64,000 nucleotides of DNA from Atlantibacter hermannii (GTDB lineage Bacteria; Pseudomonadota; Gammaproteobacteria; Enterobacterales; Enterobacteriaceae). Position numbers and translations under genes: made by a program. The stretch covers positions 992,001 to 1,056,000 of the forward strand of contig LR134136.1 of NCBI GenBank assembly GCA_900635495.1, in the 5' to 3' direction. Each line of letters begins with the position of its first letter. Within the stretch, counting starts at the first letter, position 1. The notes beneath the pieces are model-generated. The model had not been told where the DNA came from and did no database searches. It saw only the letters and a program-made list of their open reading frames with translations. Shown here in pieces: positions 17,152 through 27,092 of the stretch.

Positions 17152-17624
17152 GATTGCAACTCTTTGATGTTGGCTGTTATTTTCGATGAATCAATGTCGG
17201 AACTGAAAATATTTGCCCACTCACTGCCGTCTTTTTCCCAAACCGCCTGATAAGCTTGGAAAAGTTCTTTAACTCTCAACTTATCTTCATCACTATCAGT
17301 GAGGATTTTTAATTCGTTTTCTATAAGATATAAACCGAAAAGTGTATTTTTTTGTCTCATCCAGAGTTTTTTAAAATCAAAAATAGCTACCCAACCATTA
17401 ATGAGAGTTAATGAGACACCCATTATAAGAGCAATGTTCTTTTGAATAGCAGCATGATTAGGCCATTCTAAACCAACTATAACGGTAATCGATGCACTTA
17501 AAATGATAGAGCCAGCAGTAAAAAATTGGAAAAAACGCTTATTTCTTCTGCATTTAGATTTGATGGTGGTTATTTTAGTGTCAACCATTTCCATAAGTAT
17601 GGTTCTTGCTGTATTGCTTGTCAT
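17148..17624 (-). CDS. SLATT-like two-transmembrane protein
   Basis: 158 residues with a basic N-terminal helix (KITTIKSKCRRNKRFFQF), two membrane helices at about residues 34-52 and 64-85 joined by a short loop, and a long charged helical tail. This is the layout of SLATT/DUF4231 proteins, pore-forming or membrane-perturbing effectors often found with nucleotide-sensing antiphage modules. First gene of a coupled pair with the NA37-like gene. The SLATT assignment rests on topology and general look, not on a diagnostic residue. Confidence 0.55.
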   Translation of the reverse strand: MTSNTARTILMEMVDTKITTIKSKCRRNKRFFQFFTAGSIILSASITVIVGLEWPNHAAIQKNIALIMGVSLTLINGWVAIFDFKKLWMRQKNTLFGLYLIENELKILTDSDEDKLRVKELFQAYQAVWEKDGSEWANIFSSDIDSSKITANIKELQS

Positions 17625-18234
17625 GTGGTCTAACCAGAAAAATGAAAGTATATTAATCTAATTTATATAGCAATTTATTGATTTGATTGAAAATGTCAAT
17701 TCTTTTCATATTATTTTGCCTCGAACATCACTATTGCTTATGTTTTTATTAACGTTGCTCTTTCCAAGAGAACTAATGGTTAATGTGGTAATAATACAAA
17801 TATAAATAGTGCCAATTTGTTACTATTTGCAAATATGTTCCCTTATGGTGACATATGGATTTCACGATAGTCTAAAGTTCAGGTTGATTTCCCGTGAATG
17901 AGACAATTAGATTAATGGGGGTACTTTTGGGGATATATAAAAGATGGAATAAAGTTTTTAATATAAAAATCAATAAGATGACAATTTAATTGCACTCCTA
18001 TTATCGCACCACCTTTTGTAATAAAATCATTTGGTTACTGTTGCAGTGTTTTGCTTTTTTAAACACGAATGTGCATTTTTGCGCGTTGTGTGTGGCAAAA
18101 TTGTGGCAGGGAAAGTCAGTTTATTTGTGGCTTAGTGCAAGGGTATGCTAACTGCATGCGTTACCTTGTAGCTCCCGCTTGTCTTGATGGCTGCGGGTTA
18201 CGGACATTATCACTCCAGTTCACCGCCTGCACGG
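17625..18234. other. AT-rich stretch without a convincing gene
   Basis: About 600 bases upstream of the SLATT-like gene. The left half is very AT-rich and should hold that operon's promoter. The right half holds only short, unconvincing open frames. It contains TGTGTGGCAAAATTGTGGCAG (18089-18109) with a repeated GTGGCA, of unknown meaning. No RNA gene recognised. Confidence 0.5.
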
Positions 18235-18299
18235 GTACACAAAGCCAAAGCCAGTATCGTGTCGTCCAACAGACTCCATCGACAGTTCAATCCGGATGC
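18235..18299 (+). mobile_element. fragment of an IS3-group orfB
   Basis: About 65 bases closely match the region of the complete IS3-group orfB around 14455-14518 (shared GCCAGTATCGTGTC and CGACAGTTCAATCCGGATGC), with several substitutions. No other part of an IS is next to it. It marks an old IS insertion at the boundary between the accessory region and the pga operon. Confidence 0.75.
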
Positions 18300-18300
18300 C

Positions 18301-18337
18301 AAAAAAAAATAAACCGGTAGCCCCCCGCTACCGGTTT
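18301..18337 (-). terminator. rho-independent terminator downstream of pgaABCD
   Basis: Ten-pair stem AAACCGGTAG/CTACCGGTTT (18311-18320 with 18328-18337), loop CCCCCCG. On the minus strand it is followed by a run of T (18310 back to 18301), so it stops transcription coming from pgaD. Confidence 0.8.
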
Positions 18338-18511
18338 ATTATTTCGACTCGCCCATTGCACATCACTGCAATTAAGAAACAAGCCGTACTACTACAATGT
18401 TCTTACCGCAATATTTACGCGTCTACGTTAACTCGAGTGAATTCCCTTCAACGGCGTTGCCTTTTGAATGATGCCTTCCTCATTGTGCGATACCACCAGT
18501 TCTTTATGTCT

Positions 18512-18838
18512 CTAAAGTATTTCCCAGGTCTCCTCGTTTATGCCTAAGCTTCCGGTAAGCTCTTGAGGCTGAATCATTTGGCTGGTCTTTCTGCGGTTTT
18601 TACGAAACCTCACGCGGTTGTACATAATCCACAGGGCCAGGCAAAACACATTAAGGATTGAGAAGTAAAAGTAAATTTTAATCCTGTAAATTGCGTCCTC
18701 ACCCAGAGGATGCGTATTAATGAAATTAACGACGCCTGAATAAATCAAGGCCAAAAATAAAAACCAGACCAGCAACGTCAGTAAAAATTCAATGCCGCTG
18801 CGAAGCGGTCTGTTGCTATAAATAATGGGCGCTTTCAT
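18512..18838 (-). CDS. pgaD: PGA synthesis auxiliary protein PgaD
   Basis: 108 residues from the ATG at 18838, chosen because AGAGG precedes it; the longer frame to 18859 would start inside pgaC. Two membrane helices lie at about residues 16-36 and 49-70, as in PgaD, which binds PgaC and is stabilised by c-di-GMP. The chain is shorter than E. coli PgaD (137). After the TAG at 18512-18514 the same frame stays open for 27 codons (RHKELVVSHNEEGII and on) to a TAA at 18428-18430, and this tail resembles the PgaD C-terminus. The TAG may therefore be a nonsense mutation, or an error, replacing a codon such as CAG. Confidence 0.8.
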   Translation of the reverse strand: MKAPIIYSNRPLRSGIEFLLTLLVWFLFLALIYSGVVNFINTHPLGEDAIYRIKIYFYFSILNVFCLALWIMYNRVRFRKNRRKTSQMIQPQELTGSLGINEETWEIL

Positions 18839-18839
18839 T

Positions 18840-20156
18840 TTAACCTCTGGCAATGCCACGATCGGGGCTTACCCAACGTGCACGTTTCTTTTTAGATAAC
18901 ACCATCACCCGGGTAAAAGCCACAAGTGTGGTTAACAGACTTAATATCCAGTAAATAACGGGGAACCATATCACCCAAAACAAGGCTGAGAGTAAATGGC
19001 CTTCATATCTTCTTTCAATCAATACGCTGACCGCAAATTGCGTAATACAGACACAGGAAAGAAGAATCCCCGCCAGGCCGAAAATATTATGGAGCGAAGC
19101 CGCTGGCTCACCATGCGCATTAAAAATAAGGAGAATAAAGCTTATTACGCAGGTAAATGCCCAGGCCGTGGTGAAACAATACTCTGAGAACAGCGGCCAC
19201 ATACGGCGGTTTTTACCATTCCACAGGCTTGTGAGGTATTTCCTGAAAACTTCCGCACCGCCCTGGGCCCAGCGTAAACGTTGTTTCCACAGGCCTTTTA
19301 AGGTTTCTGGCATTAGCACCCAGCACAGTGCGCGGGGTTCGTAAAAAATACTCCAGTGTCTGAGCTGGAGTTTCCAGCTGATATCGATATCTTCGGTAAT
19401 AATATCATCGCTCCAGTAGCCCACCTGCGCGAGCGCACTGCGGCGGAAAGCGGCCACTAAGCCAGAAATAGTAAACACCTGGCCATACATTCTCTGGGTG
19501 CGTTTAATCATACCGATGATGGATGAGAATTCACCCACCTGGACTTTGCCAACCAGCGTTGAACGGGTACGAATTCGCGGATTGCCCGTTACCGCACCTA
19601 CGCGGGCATTCTCCAGCATCGGGGCAACCAGAAAGGCGACGGCATGGGTATCGAGGATGGCATCACCGTCTATGCATACTAACCATTCACTTTTTGCCGC
19701 TGCCGTCCCCGTTTTCAGGGTTACGGCTTTACCCTGATTCTCCGCCAGATGAATAACGCGAAGACGTGAATGAAGTTCAGAGAGCTGATTTAATACCCGT
19801 CCGGTATCGTCTGACGAACCATCATTGACCGCGATAACCTCGATATTGGTATAACTCTGGTTAAGTACGGATTCGATGGTTTCAATAACATTCTTCTCTT
19901 CGTTATAGCAGGGAATAATCACCGACACTAACGGATCGCCTTCCAGTGCGGGTACCGCTTTTTCCTCTCCCCAGCGCCAGTGTCTTTCACGGAAAAACCA
20001 GAAAAATAGTCCGCCCGCAATCCACAGCATGGACATAAAAAAGGGCCAGAAGAAAACAAAACCCAGCATTGTTGCAACGGAAAAAAATGACGCAACAGCG
20101 AGCGGGATACACAGTACCACGCATAAAATCATTAATGAAACGATACGATTACGCAT
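18840..20156 (-). CDS. pgaC: poly-beta-1,6-N-acetylglucosamine synthase PgaC
   Basis: 438 residues from the ATG at 20156 (MRNRIVSLMILCVV), which matches the known PgaC start; longer frames run into pgaB. Two N-terminal membrane helices, a family-2 glycosyltransferase domain with VSVIIPCYNEE, VCIDGDA, the catalytic ITEDID and the QRLRW motif for processive synthesis, then C-terminal membrane helices. It polymerises UDP-GlcNAc into the biofilm polysaccharide PGA at the inner membrane with PgaD. Overlaps the pgaB stop by eight bases. Intact. Confidence 0.95.
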   Translation of the reverse strand: MRNRIVSLMILCVVLCIPLAVASFFSVATMLGFVFFWPFFMSMLWIAGGLFFWFFRERHWRWGEEKAVPALEGDPLVSVIIPCYNEEKNVIETIESVLNQSYTNIEVIAVNDGSSDDTGRVLNQLSELHSRLRVIHLAENQGKAVTLKTGTAAAKSEWLVCIDGDAILDTHAVAFLVAPMLENARVGAVTGNPRIRTRSTLVGKVQVGEFSSIIGMIKRTQRMYGQVFTISGLVAAFRRSALAQVGYWSDDIITEDIDISWKLQLRHWSIFYEPRALCWVLMPETLKGLWKQRLRWAQGGAEVFRKYLTSLWNGKNRRMWPLFSEYCFTTAWAFTCVISFILLIFNAHGEPAASLHNIFGLAGILLSCVCITQFAVSVLIERRYEGHLLSALFWVIWFPVIYWILSLLTTLVAFTRVMVLSKKKRARWVSPDRGIARG

Positions 20157-21999
20157 TCTCTGGATACCAGTTAATAGAAAAATTTGGAGCAATAATAGGT
20201 ACTTGCCTTGCATCAATAACCGTGCTGCCAGGGCTGTAACCATAATTCCTGACGCCATTCAATTGCAGCAATCGCATTGAGTTAGTGACGTCATAAAAAG
20301 CAGCAAGGTTATTTTCACCATCAGCGACGTTGGGCATTTCAAGCTGGATTAATAATTTGCTTTGACTCGCGGGATGATGCGCAACCTGATTGCTGATGGT
20401 TTTCAGCCATGCCTCGCTTTCTTTTTTAGACAGCTTGTGGGTATGCGGATCTACCGTTACGACGGTTAAATCATAATCACCCACAACCTCATTTATTTTT
20501 TCTGACAGCGTGGCATCCGTGCCGGGGTTCAACCCCGGTTCTGCGATAATTTGCCACGCCGTTTTCACGGAATATCCGCGCGTGGCTTTGACGGTTTTCA
20601 CAAGTGAAGAGGTTAACGCAGCATATTTACGCTCCAGTTCTTCGCGATCTTTTTGCGCCAATAATAAAATCCCATGAAATACATTGTTGGCAGATAAGTC
20701 TTTGTACACGTCATGGATTTTTTGCCAGTCATTAGCGCCAGCACGCTTCGCTGATGGCTTATCACCCGTGAAATCCCAGTTGGTAACCGGCATTGAGGCA
20801 TACACCCTTACCCCAGCTCGTGTTTGCAATTGCCAGGCAATGCGGTTGAAAAGATCGGCTCTTACCGGTAACCAGCGATTAGGGAAATACACTTCTCTTA
20901 CAGGTTCATTAGCTGCAGGCGTCACATACGTTTGCAGGAAAACCGTCGAGATCTGCATGTCTTTCACATTCTGAATAAGCGCGTCTAATTTCTTTTCAAA
21001 TTCCTTTTTATCTGCGTGATAAACGGAGTCAATACTCACGTTAATTGATCGCTGCACAGGTTGTTCCTGAACGCCAATAACCTGAAATGCAAAACTGTAC
21101 AGCGAAGGATTATTATTAATGAGTATTCTCGGGATAGCCTCCATGTTATTCACGGTTGCAAGACCATTGTCGAGCGTAAAGAAGGCGTCGTAGCCCAGCT
21201 TTTTTAACTCATCCTGGGCAATACCATTTTGTGCGCCATAAGGCCAAACCCAGGCGGTCGGCTGTCGTCCGGTATACTTTTTTAACGCCCGGGTAAACTT
21301 TTCCGCATCTGTGCGGATGCGTAACCGATAGTCGCTTTCGCTTTCATACGTGGCCGTGCGGGGATCGTAAAGGCGATTAGCAAACGTCGGCAGCTTACTG
21401 CCAGCCGGGTTCCCGATGGCGCCATAATGAGAATTCTAGGTATGACCGCCGATCTCAATTAACGGGGATTTTGCCAGTTCCGCAATTTGTTCCCACGTTG
21501 AGAAGTGTTCCCGCTCGACGTATTCATCACCAAATTTCACTTTTTGGTCCAGAGGCGTGTCTACCCATTTACCGACAGGCGCCCATAATGCAGGCCAGTT
21601 ATAGGCCTGAAGGAGCGGGTAAACACGGGTATAAAAGCTTCGATAGCCGTCGTCAAATGTCAGCAGAACCGCTTTCTTCGGCAACGTCTTTTCATTGCGA
21701 TGCGCCGCGCGAATATCAGCAACGCTGATCGGCTGGTAACCATTCTCTCTCAGCCAGGCGAATTGCTCACGTAATGCGCTGGTACGGACTGACATAAACC
21801 GTTGGTCGGCCGTATTATCTTTCACATCGTGATAAGCAATAACGAGATAACTTTTGTCCGGCCAGGATAATTCAGAATGCAGTTTCACGCGATTTTCCGG
21901 CGAAGTGAACGTCACATTCTTTTGATCCTTACAGGCCATAAGAAATACCACGCCCATTACCAGCAATAACGTACGTAACGGATTAGTTAACACCTTCAT
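20149..21999 (-). pseudogene. pgaB: PGA deacetylase lipoprotein PgaB, interrupted by an amber codon
   Basis: 616 codons in one frame with a single internal TAG at 21436-21438. The N-terminus is a lipoprotein signal with lipobox LMAC. A polysaccharide deacetylase domain follows (VIAYHDV, LTFDDGYRSFY, IEIGGHT); the C-terminal half is the glycoside-hydrolase-like PGA-binding domain. PgaB partly de-N-acetylates PGA in the periplasm for export. The TAG comes directly after the catalytic HT and replaces the Trp of the family motif HTWNSHYG. The change CCAGG to CTAGG on the plus strand is a C-to-T at a Dcm site, so it may be true mutation or a base-calling error at a methylated C. Without suppression only the first 187 residues are made. 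Confidence 0.88.
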
Positions 22000-22005
22000 C
22001 CTTCG

Positions 22006-24432
22006 TTAAAACCTCACAGTCATATCCAGTTCAATAGCAAGGTTATGCTCACGCTTGCCGTCGTAAGGACGTTTTGTCCAGCTCACGTTTGCACCAATGC
22101 TATGTTTATCGTCCCACGAGAATCGCTGCCCATAAGACAGTTGCGTCATTGCGCCATTGCCGTATTCTTTCTCCCAGCGATTACCCACGCCTGCACTTAC
22201 CTGCTGCGTTAAATTCGTCGAATAGTTTTCATAAAGCGTATTACTGACTTCGATGGCAGGTAATACATCGATTATTTTTTGCGGATTATAATAGGGCGTA
22301 TCGAGACGCTTATTCTGGCCGTAATACATCTCCATTGTGACATTCACCTGCGTGCTATGATTTGCCCAAATCTTTTTAGCGCCTCCCAGAGAGAATTCAG
22401 AACGCTTGTTTTCATCTGAAAAATCAGCAAAGGAATAGCTAAAGCTGGCGTTTGCTCCCTCATTTTTATGCCAGTTCACCAACACTTCGCCGCTATTAGC
22501 GGTAATGCCATGTTTTAAGGCGCGGGAAGGGGTTTTACCTGATATCCGTTCAACATTCGTTCCGATACTGAAGTGATCATCAATATCGTAACGTGCAGAA
22601 AAACGCGCGCCTGTTTTACGGCCGTGCTCAATTTTCCGGGATGACACTTCGCCTTCCATCCAGAGATCCCGTGAGCGCCATTCCAGACCTGTTAACCCGT
22701 CATTGAACTTACCGTCGCCTTCCGGAAAGTGGCTGTCAATCAGACCAAAGCCGACAAAGGCCCGCCAGTTTTGGGCGACAGGCGGGCTGTAGAGCACCGC
22801 CTCGAACGAGGAATCATGTTTACCGGAATCCGGGCTGTTCGAGTCGAGATTTTTTGTCCCGGCTACGCGCAATTCAGCAGAATGATGAATATCATGCGCT
22901 CGCTTCAGGTTTTTAACTGCCGGGTTTTGAGGCGCTCGTTTGAGCACGTCATCTAATAATGCCTCGGCGTCATCCCACTCCTGAAGCTCCAGCGCCACGT
23001 AGCTCTGTTCAATTTCAAGATTGATATTGGTCGGTTCCAGCAGCTCCGCTTTTTTTAACTCCTCCTCGGCCTGACGGGGCATGCCACGGGCCATCAGAAG
23101 ACTCGCATAATCAACTTTTAAACCCTGATTACCCGGCGCCTGCTGTGAGAGCTTGCTCAGCATGCGGTCTGCGGTTTGCAAATCATTATTGTATTTATAC
23201 AGCTCAACCAAAAAGAGCTGGCCCTGCAACCATTGTTCATTGGCTAATGGAGTAGGGGAACCCGGCATATATCGGTGCGCGGGTGTATTTTTTAAAATGT
23301 TATCCGTTAACAGATAGGCAGAGCGAAAATCTCCTTTTTTCCAGATAGCTATAAAACATATCGGATTTCTGCGACTCGGAAAGATCCCTTTTAACGTTAC
23401 CGTCTTTATAGAAAATCTCTTTTAAAAGCGCTGAGGCATCTTGCGGTTTTTTTTCATGCAAATACGCAGAGGCCACCCAGTACTGCGCGTATTCAGGAAG
23501 CATGATCCCTTCACGTTCCAGGCGGGTTTTCTTACTGATAACGTCCTGATGTTTATCGCGCGCCAGCAATGCGCCTAACTGATCAACCGCTGCCCTTTTA
23601 TAATAGGGTTCGAACCCTTTTTTGTTTTGCCACTCGTTTAACATCGCCTCATAGGCCGCGAGAGCGCGATCGGCAATTTCATAGCGCTCCTGCTCGCTGC
23701 GGCTCGGGGTAAACGCCAGGCGAACCAGTTCCGCCGCATAATCCGCACGTGCCTCCGGATCGGTGCCGGAGGTATTATCGTTCAGCGCGACAGAAGCGAG
23801 CTGATTATCTTTCAGTGCGCGGTGATATAACCCGACATCCTCTTTTTTGGCGGACCGGGTATTCATGGCGAGTGTGGTCATGAACAGTTCTTCTTCATGA
23901 CGTCCCGCCAGTCTGTAAACGTAAGCCGCCATCAGATAGTGACGGTTATCGGGGTGTTGTTTTAACAGGCTGTCCATTTTTTTAATGGCTAAACGGTGGT
24001 CGCCACTTTCAGCCAGCGTCTGAACATATCCCTCCTGGTAAACAACATTCGCAGCGTCTTTCTCAGTTAAGAATTTCCATATCTGTGCTGACTCCGAAAA
24101 GCGTTTTTTCATTACGGTACGCTGTCGCCACGGCCTGGTAAGCGCGTAAACGGGAGCGTATTCATTTTATAACGATCATAGAGGTTGATAACCAATGCAT
24201 CGTTATGTGACCACGAGGCTATTTGCATCCAGTCGGCGATTTTTTCGTTATTAAGATCGTTGGTGCTATCGAAATAACGCAGTGCAGGTTGCACATTCCC
24301 GCTTCTGGCTTGAAGAATAAGCGAGTCATAATGTTGGTCGTTTGCAAAAGCAACGTTGGTGAAAACAGAAGATAAACCGAGAGCGAAAACAATTCGACTG
24401 GTTGCCCTTCCTCTTTTTTTAAGGAAAAACAT
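22006..24432 (-). pseudogene. pgaA: PGA outer-membrane exporter PgaA, three frameshifts
   Basis: About 808 codons, the length of E. coli PgaA (807), but spread over three frames. Signal peptide, periplasmic TPR superhelix (24432 to about 22900), then a C-terminal beta-barrel ending in FDMTVRF-type terminal Phe, through which PGA leaves the cell. Each break is one extra base in a short run: AAA at 24148-24150 (AA expected), T6 at 24104-24109 and T6 at 23335-23340 (T5 expected). Correcting all three restores continuous homology, including LRAYQAVATAYRNEK and LEKGDFRSAYLL. Since the three insertions together return to the original frame and all lie in homopolymers, sequence error is a serious alternative to decay. 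Confidence 0.88.
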
Positions 24433-24568
24433 AAAGCCTCATTAAATAAAACAAAAAAGCAAAACAATTGATTAAATTGTTTTTAACTGGGTAAATTTTT
24501 CAAGCCCGCACGCTCGCATTCTTTTATTTCAGAACGACTGAGGGGAGATAGTGTTTTCTTTTACAACA

Positions 24569-24802
24569 TTAATCACCTTTTTTATGCAGCAGATAATGTG
24601 AGAAGTAATCCTCTCCGGACGCACTTTTAAAAAAGTCGCGGAAATGCTCAAGCTTGTGTTTATATTTTTGCATTTCCTCATCGGTAAACCGAGCCAGGGT
24701 GCAACGCTGCAGATTATCAATCCCAAGCCATTCGCTGAAAGCAACGGAATAGGCGATTGATTCAATATCAATATCAGTAAACTCAAACATCTCTTTTGCC
24801 AT
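24569..24802 (-). CDS. small acidic protein of unknown function
   Basis: 77 residues starting at the ATG at 24802 after GGAG; MAKEMFEFTDIDIESIAYS opens it. It is helical, with SEWLGIDNLQRC and FTDEEMQKYKHKLEHFRDFF, and has no signal or membrane helix. It lies between pgaA and the diguanylate cyclase on the same strand. I do not recognise a family. A shorter alternative frame (24529-24786) overlaps it but lacks a ribosome-binding site. A role with the PGA/c-di-GMP genes is only suggested by position. Confidence 0.55.
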   Translation of the reverse strand: MAKEMFEFTDIDIESIAYSVAFSEWLGIDNLQRCTLARFTDEEMQKYKHKLEHFRDFFKSASGEDYFSHYLLHKKGD

Positions 24803-24880
24803 GGGTAAATTACTCCAGAGTGAATGTTGTTAACAATAATGTCATCTTAAGAGCGCCCTGACCTGAGCCACGACCGGGTT

Positions 24881-26155
24881 TCAGGGCGCACAAAATTCAT
24901 CTTTGAAGACCACGTTGTTATTACGCCCGTTTCTTTTGGCGCAATATAAAGCATTATCAGCGGATGCGATGATTTGCTTAATGCTGTCGCTTCCGTTCAC
25001 TTTATAGGTTCCGATGCTGACAGTAATATTATCTATTGATCCCACCTCGGTTTGGTAAGATATCTGCTCAACATCCTGTCTTATCGCTTCAGCAACCTCA
25101 CACGCCTGAGATAAAGAGCATTCGGGTAAGAGGATTGCAAACTCATCGCCGCCGAGGCGGGCAAAAATATTTTTGGGTTCGATACGCGAGCGCACAATTT
25201 CTGAAAGGGTTTTGAGCACCGTATCGCCTTGCTGATGCCCATAGGTATCATTTATCTCTTTAAACTTATCCACATCAAGCAATAACACGCAGAGGTCGCT
25301 GTTGTCGTCGTGAGAATCGGAGAAGCTCTTCAATTCGTCAAAAAAATAATTCCTGGTATAAGCCATCGTCAACGGGTCATACATTTTGATACGCCGCATT
25401 TCAGCAATTTTTTTTACGGCTTCATTAACGACCACAAAACATATTGTGAATTTAATGATGGCGGTGAATACGCTGGCCACCGTCAGGGAAAATTTTGGTT
25501 CATGCGTACAAATATAGATAATGAAGTTGAAAAGCATCTCAGCAAAAATCATGGCAGCAATGCAGTGCCAAATTTTCTTTTTAAAGGCTTTGTAAAAGAA
25601 CATGCATACTGACAGGATAATCAGCAGGCAGCACCATGCGGTAATGATCAAATCCCCGGAATTAATCTTTTTGCCTGATAAATAATAGATGTAAATGCTT
25701 TTGAGAATTTCATTATCCAGATCCGACTCGATGGAGTAGATCACCATCATAAACAGCGCCAGCGAAGAAAAAACCACAATCACACCAGATATAAATTTGG
25801 GGTTGATTTTGTTTTTATATGCATTAATTAAAAGCGCAATAAAAATAATCGTGATTAAACACAACTGCCGCGTGAAATTTAAAATGCATTCTTTATGGCT
25901 TTGTTCAATGGTCACCGTACTCCCCGCGTCCAACCATGCAAGTGGTACTTGAGTGCAAATGGTGTTCCCCATGTTAAATGCCACGCCTGAGAAAAACGCC
26001 AGGCTGAGCATTAAATAATGCTTCTTTCTGGTGTCGCACTGATAGGCAATAAAACAGGCAAGGGAAATTGCAATATCAATAGCAATCAAAACGGCAAGGG
26101 TGAAGTAATAAAAACCTGCTGTTGCGTTTGAGATTAATAAATGTAAGTCAGCCAT
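24881..26155 (-). CDS. membrane-bound diguanylate cyclase (GGDEF)
   Basis: 424 residues. Seven or eight hydrophobic helices fill the first ~250 residues, a MASE-like sensor, followed by a GGDEF domain with an intact active site RLGGDEFAI and DVDKFKEINDTYGH. The RxxD inhibitory site usually just upstream is absent (EPKN there), so product inhibition is not expected. It makes c-di-GMP, which activates PgaC/PgaD. A diguanylate cyclase (dgcT/ycdT) also neighbours pga in E. coli, though there it is divergent; here it lies on the same strand upstream of pgaA. Confidence 0.9.
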   Translation of the reverse strand: MADLHLLISNATAGFYYFTLAVLIAIDIAISLACFIAYQCDTRKKHYLMLSLAFFSGVAFNMGNTICTQVPLAWLDAGSTVTIEQSHKECILNFTRQLCLITIIFIALLINAYKNKINPKFISGVIVVFSSLALFMMVIYSIESDLDNEILKSIYIYYLSGKKINSGDLIITAWCCLLIILSVCMFFYKAFKKKIWHCIAAMIFAEMLFNFIIYICTHEPKFSLTVASVFTAIIKFTICFVVVNEAVKKIAEMRRIKMYDPLTMAYTRNYFFDELKSFSDSHDDNSDLCVLLLDVDKFKEINDTYGHQQGDTVLKTLSEIVRSRIEPKNIFARLGGDEFAILLPECSLSQACEVAEAIRQDVEQISYQTEVGSIDNITVSIGTYKVNGSDSIKQIIASADNALYCAKRNGRNNNVVFKDEFCAP

Positions 26156-26267
26156 GGGAGCGAGATTGCTGGGATTTAATTAACAGAGTGATTACCATCG
26201 TGTGGCGAAACCTGTTGTGAACCTTCCTCATCCTGAAATTTTCACAAATTAGTACTGGCCAGCGGCT

Positions 26268-27092
26268 TTATACCACAGGAATATACATGTCAAAACATAT
26301 CTTTTCTTCAGTATAGGAATGCAATTTAAACAAATGAGCATCATTACGTAACACTAACTTATTTTGTGCCATCACCCATACATAAATCATTTTGCTGTAG
26401 GCGCTGTAGGTTTCCCAGTCACCGTCGAAATTCACTATTGCATATTTGCCAAAAAATGAACACGTACTCTCGCTGTAATCGGGTGTTTCATCTGAATAAT
26501 ATGCAATAAAAACTTCTGCAAGATTTTCCCTGCTTTTACCCAGTGCTTCCGGGCGACGACTCAAAATAGCCATTTCTTTAATCGTTCCACGACTATTCAG
26601 TAACGTCTTTCTTATCGTCTTTGTGACATCTTTGGCCGCCGGATCAAAGATATGGTCATGTTCTGTAATCAGGTCCGTATACGTGAGGCGTTCATCAAGC
26701 TCGCACAGTTTTACGTCGGGTATTGAATAATTCTCTAACAGCAGTGAGGGCTGAAGTTTATTAAAGTCCCAGACTGCTGACGTTCTGTATTCAGACGGCG
26801 TCAGCCCGGTGTACTTCTTGAACGAGCGCGAAAACCCCTGACTGCTGTGATAATGAAATAAAAACGCTATCTCGGTTACCGGAAGCGAAGTCATGCGCAA
26901 CAAAATTGCGGCACGGCTTATTCTTCTCTTGAGGATGTATTCACCCACAGGTTGTTGATACCAGTGCCTGAACTAGGTTTCGATTGTTCGTCTGCTGTAG
27001 CCCAGTTCCTGAACAAGCACATCGATACTGGTCAGTGAATAAATGTTATCCTCTACCCACTTAAGGATATGTTTTCTAATGCTTTCTTTCAT
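26268..27092 (-). pseudogene. AraC/Rob-type regulator with an internal amber codon
   Basis: 274 codons from the ATG at 27092 (MKESIRKHILKWVEDNI). The N-terminal AraC-type double HTH (VQELGYSRRTIET, then LPVTEIAFLFHYHSSQGFSRSFKK) is followed by a GyrI-like C-terminal ligand domain, the layout of Rob. In-frame TAG at 26973-26975 falls between ET and FRHWYQQPVG, probably replacing Trp. As in pgaB it lies at CTAGG where the Dcm site CCAGG is expected. Read from the next Met the product would lose the first recognition helix. It may regulate the adjacent cyclase and pga genes, by position only. Confidence 0.75.

Noticed and set aside
18069..18320. Short open frame before the IS3 scrap
   Set aside because: It runs through the orfB fragment and the poly-A of the terminator; no ribosome-binding site.
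18512..27092. UAG recoding or a suppressor tRNA as explanation for the pga-region ambers
   Set aside because: Other genes in the window use TAG as a normal stop, two of the three ambers fit a Dcm-site change, and no suppressor tRNA is visible here; mutation or error is simpler.
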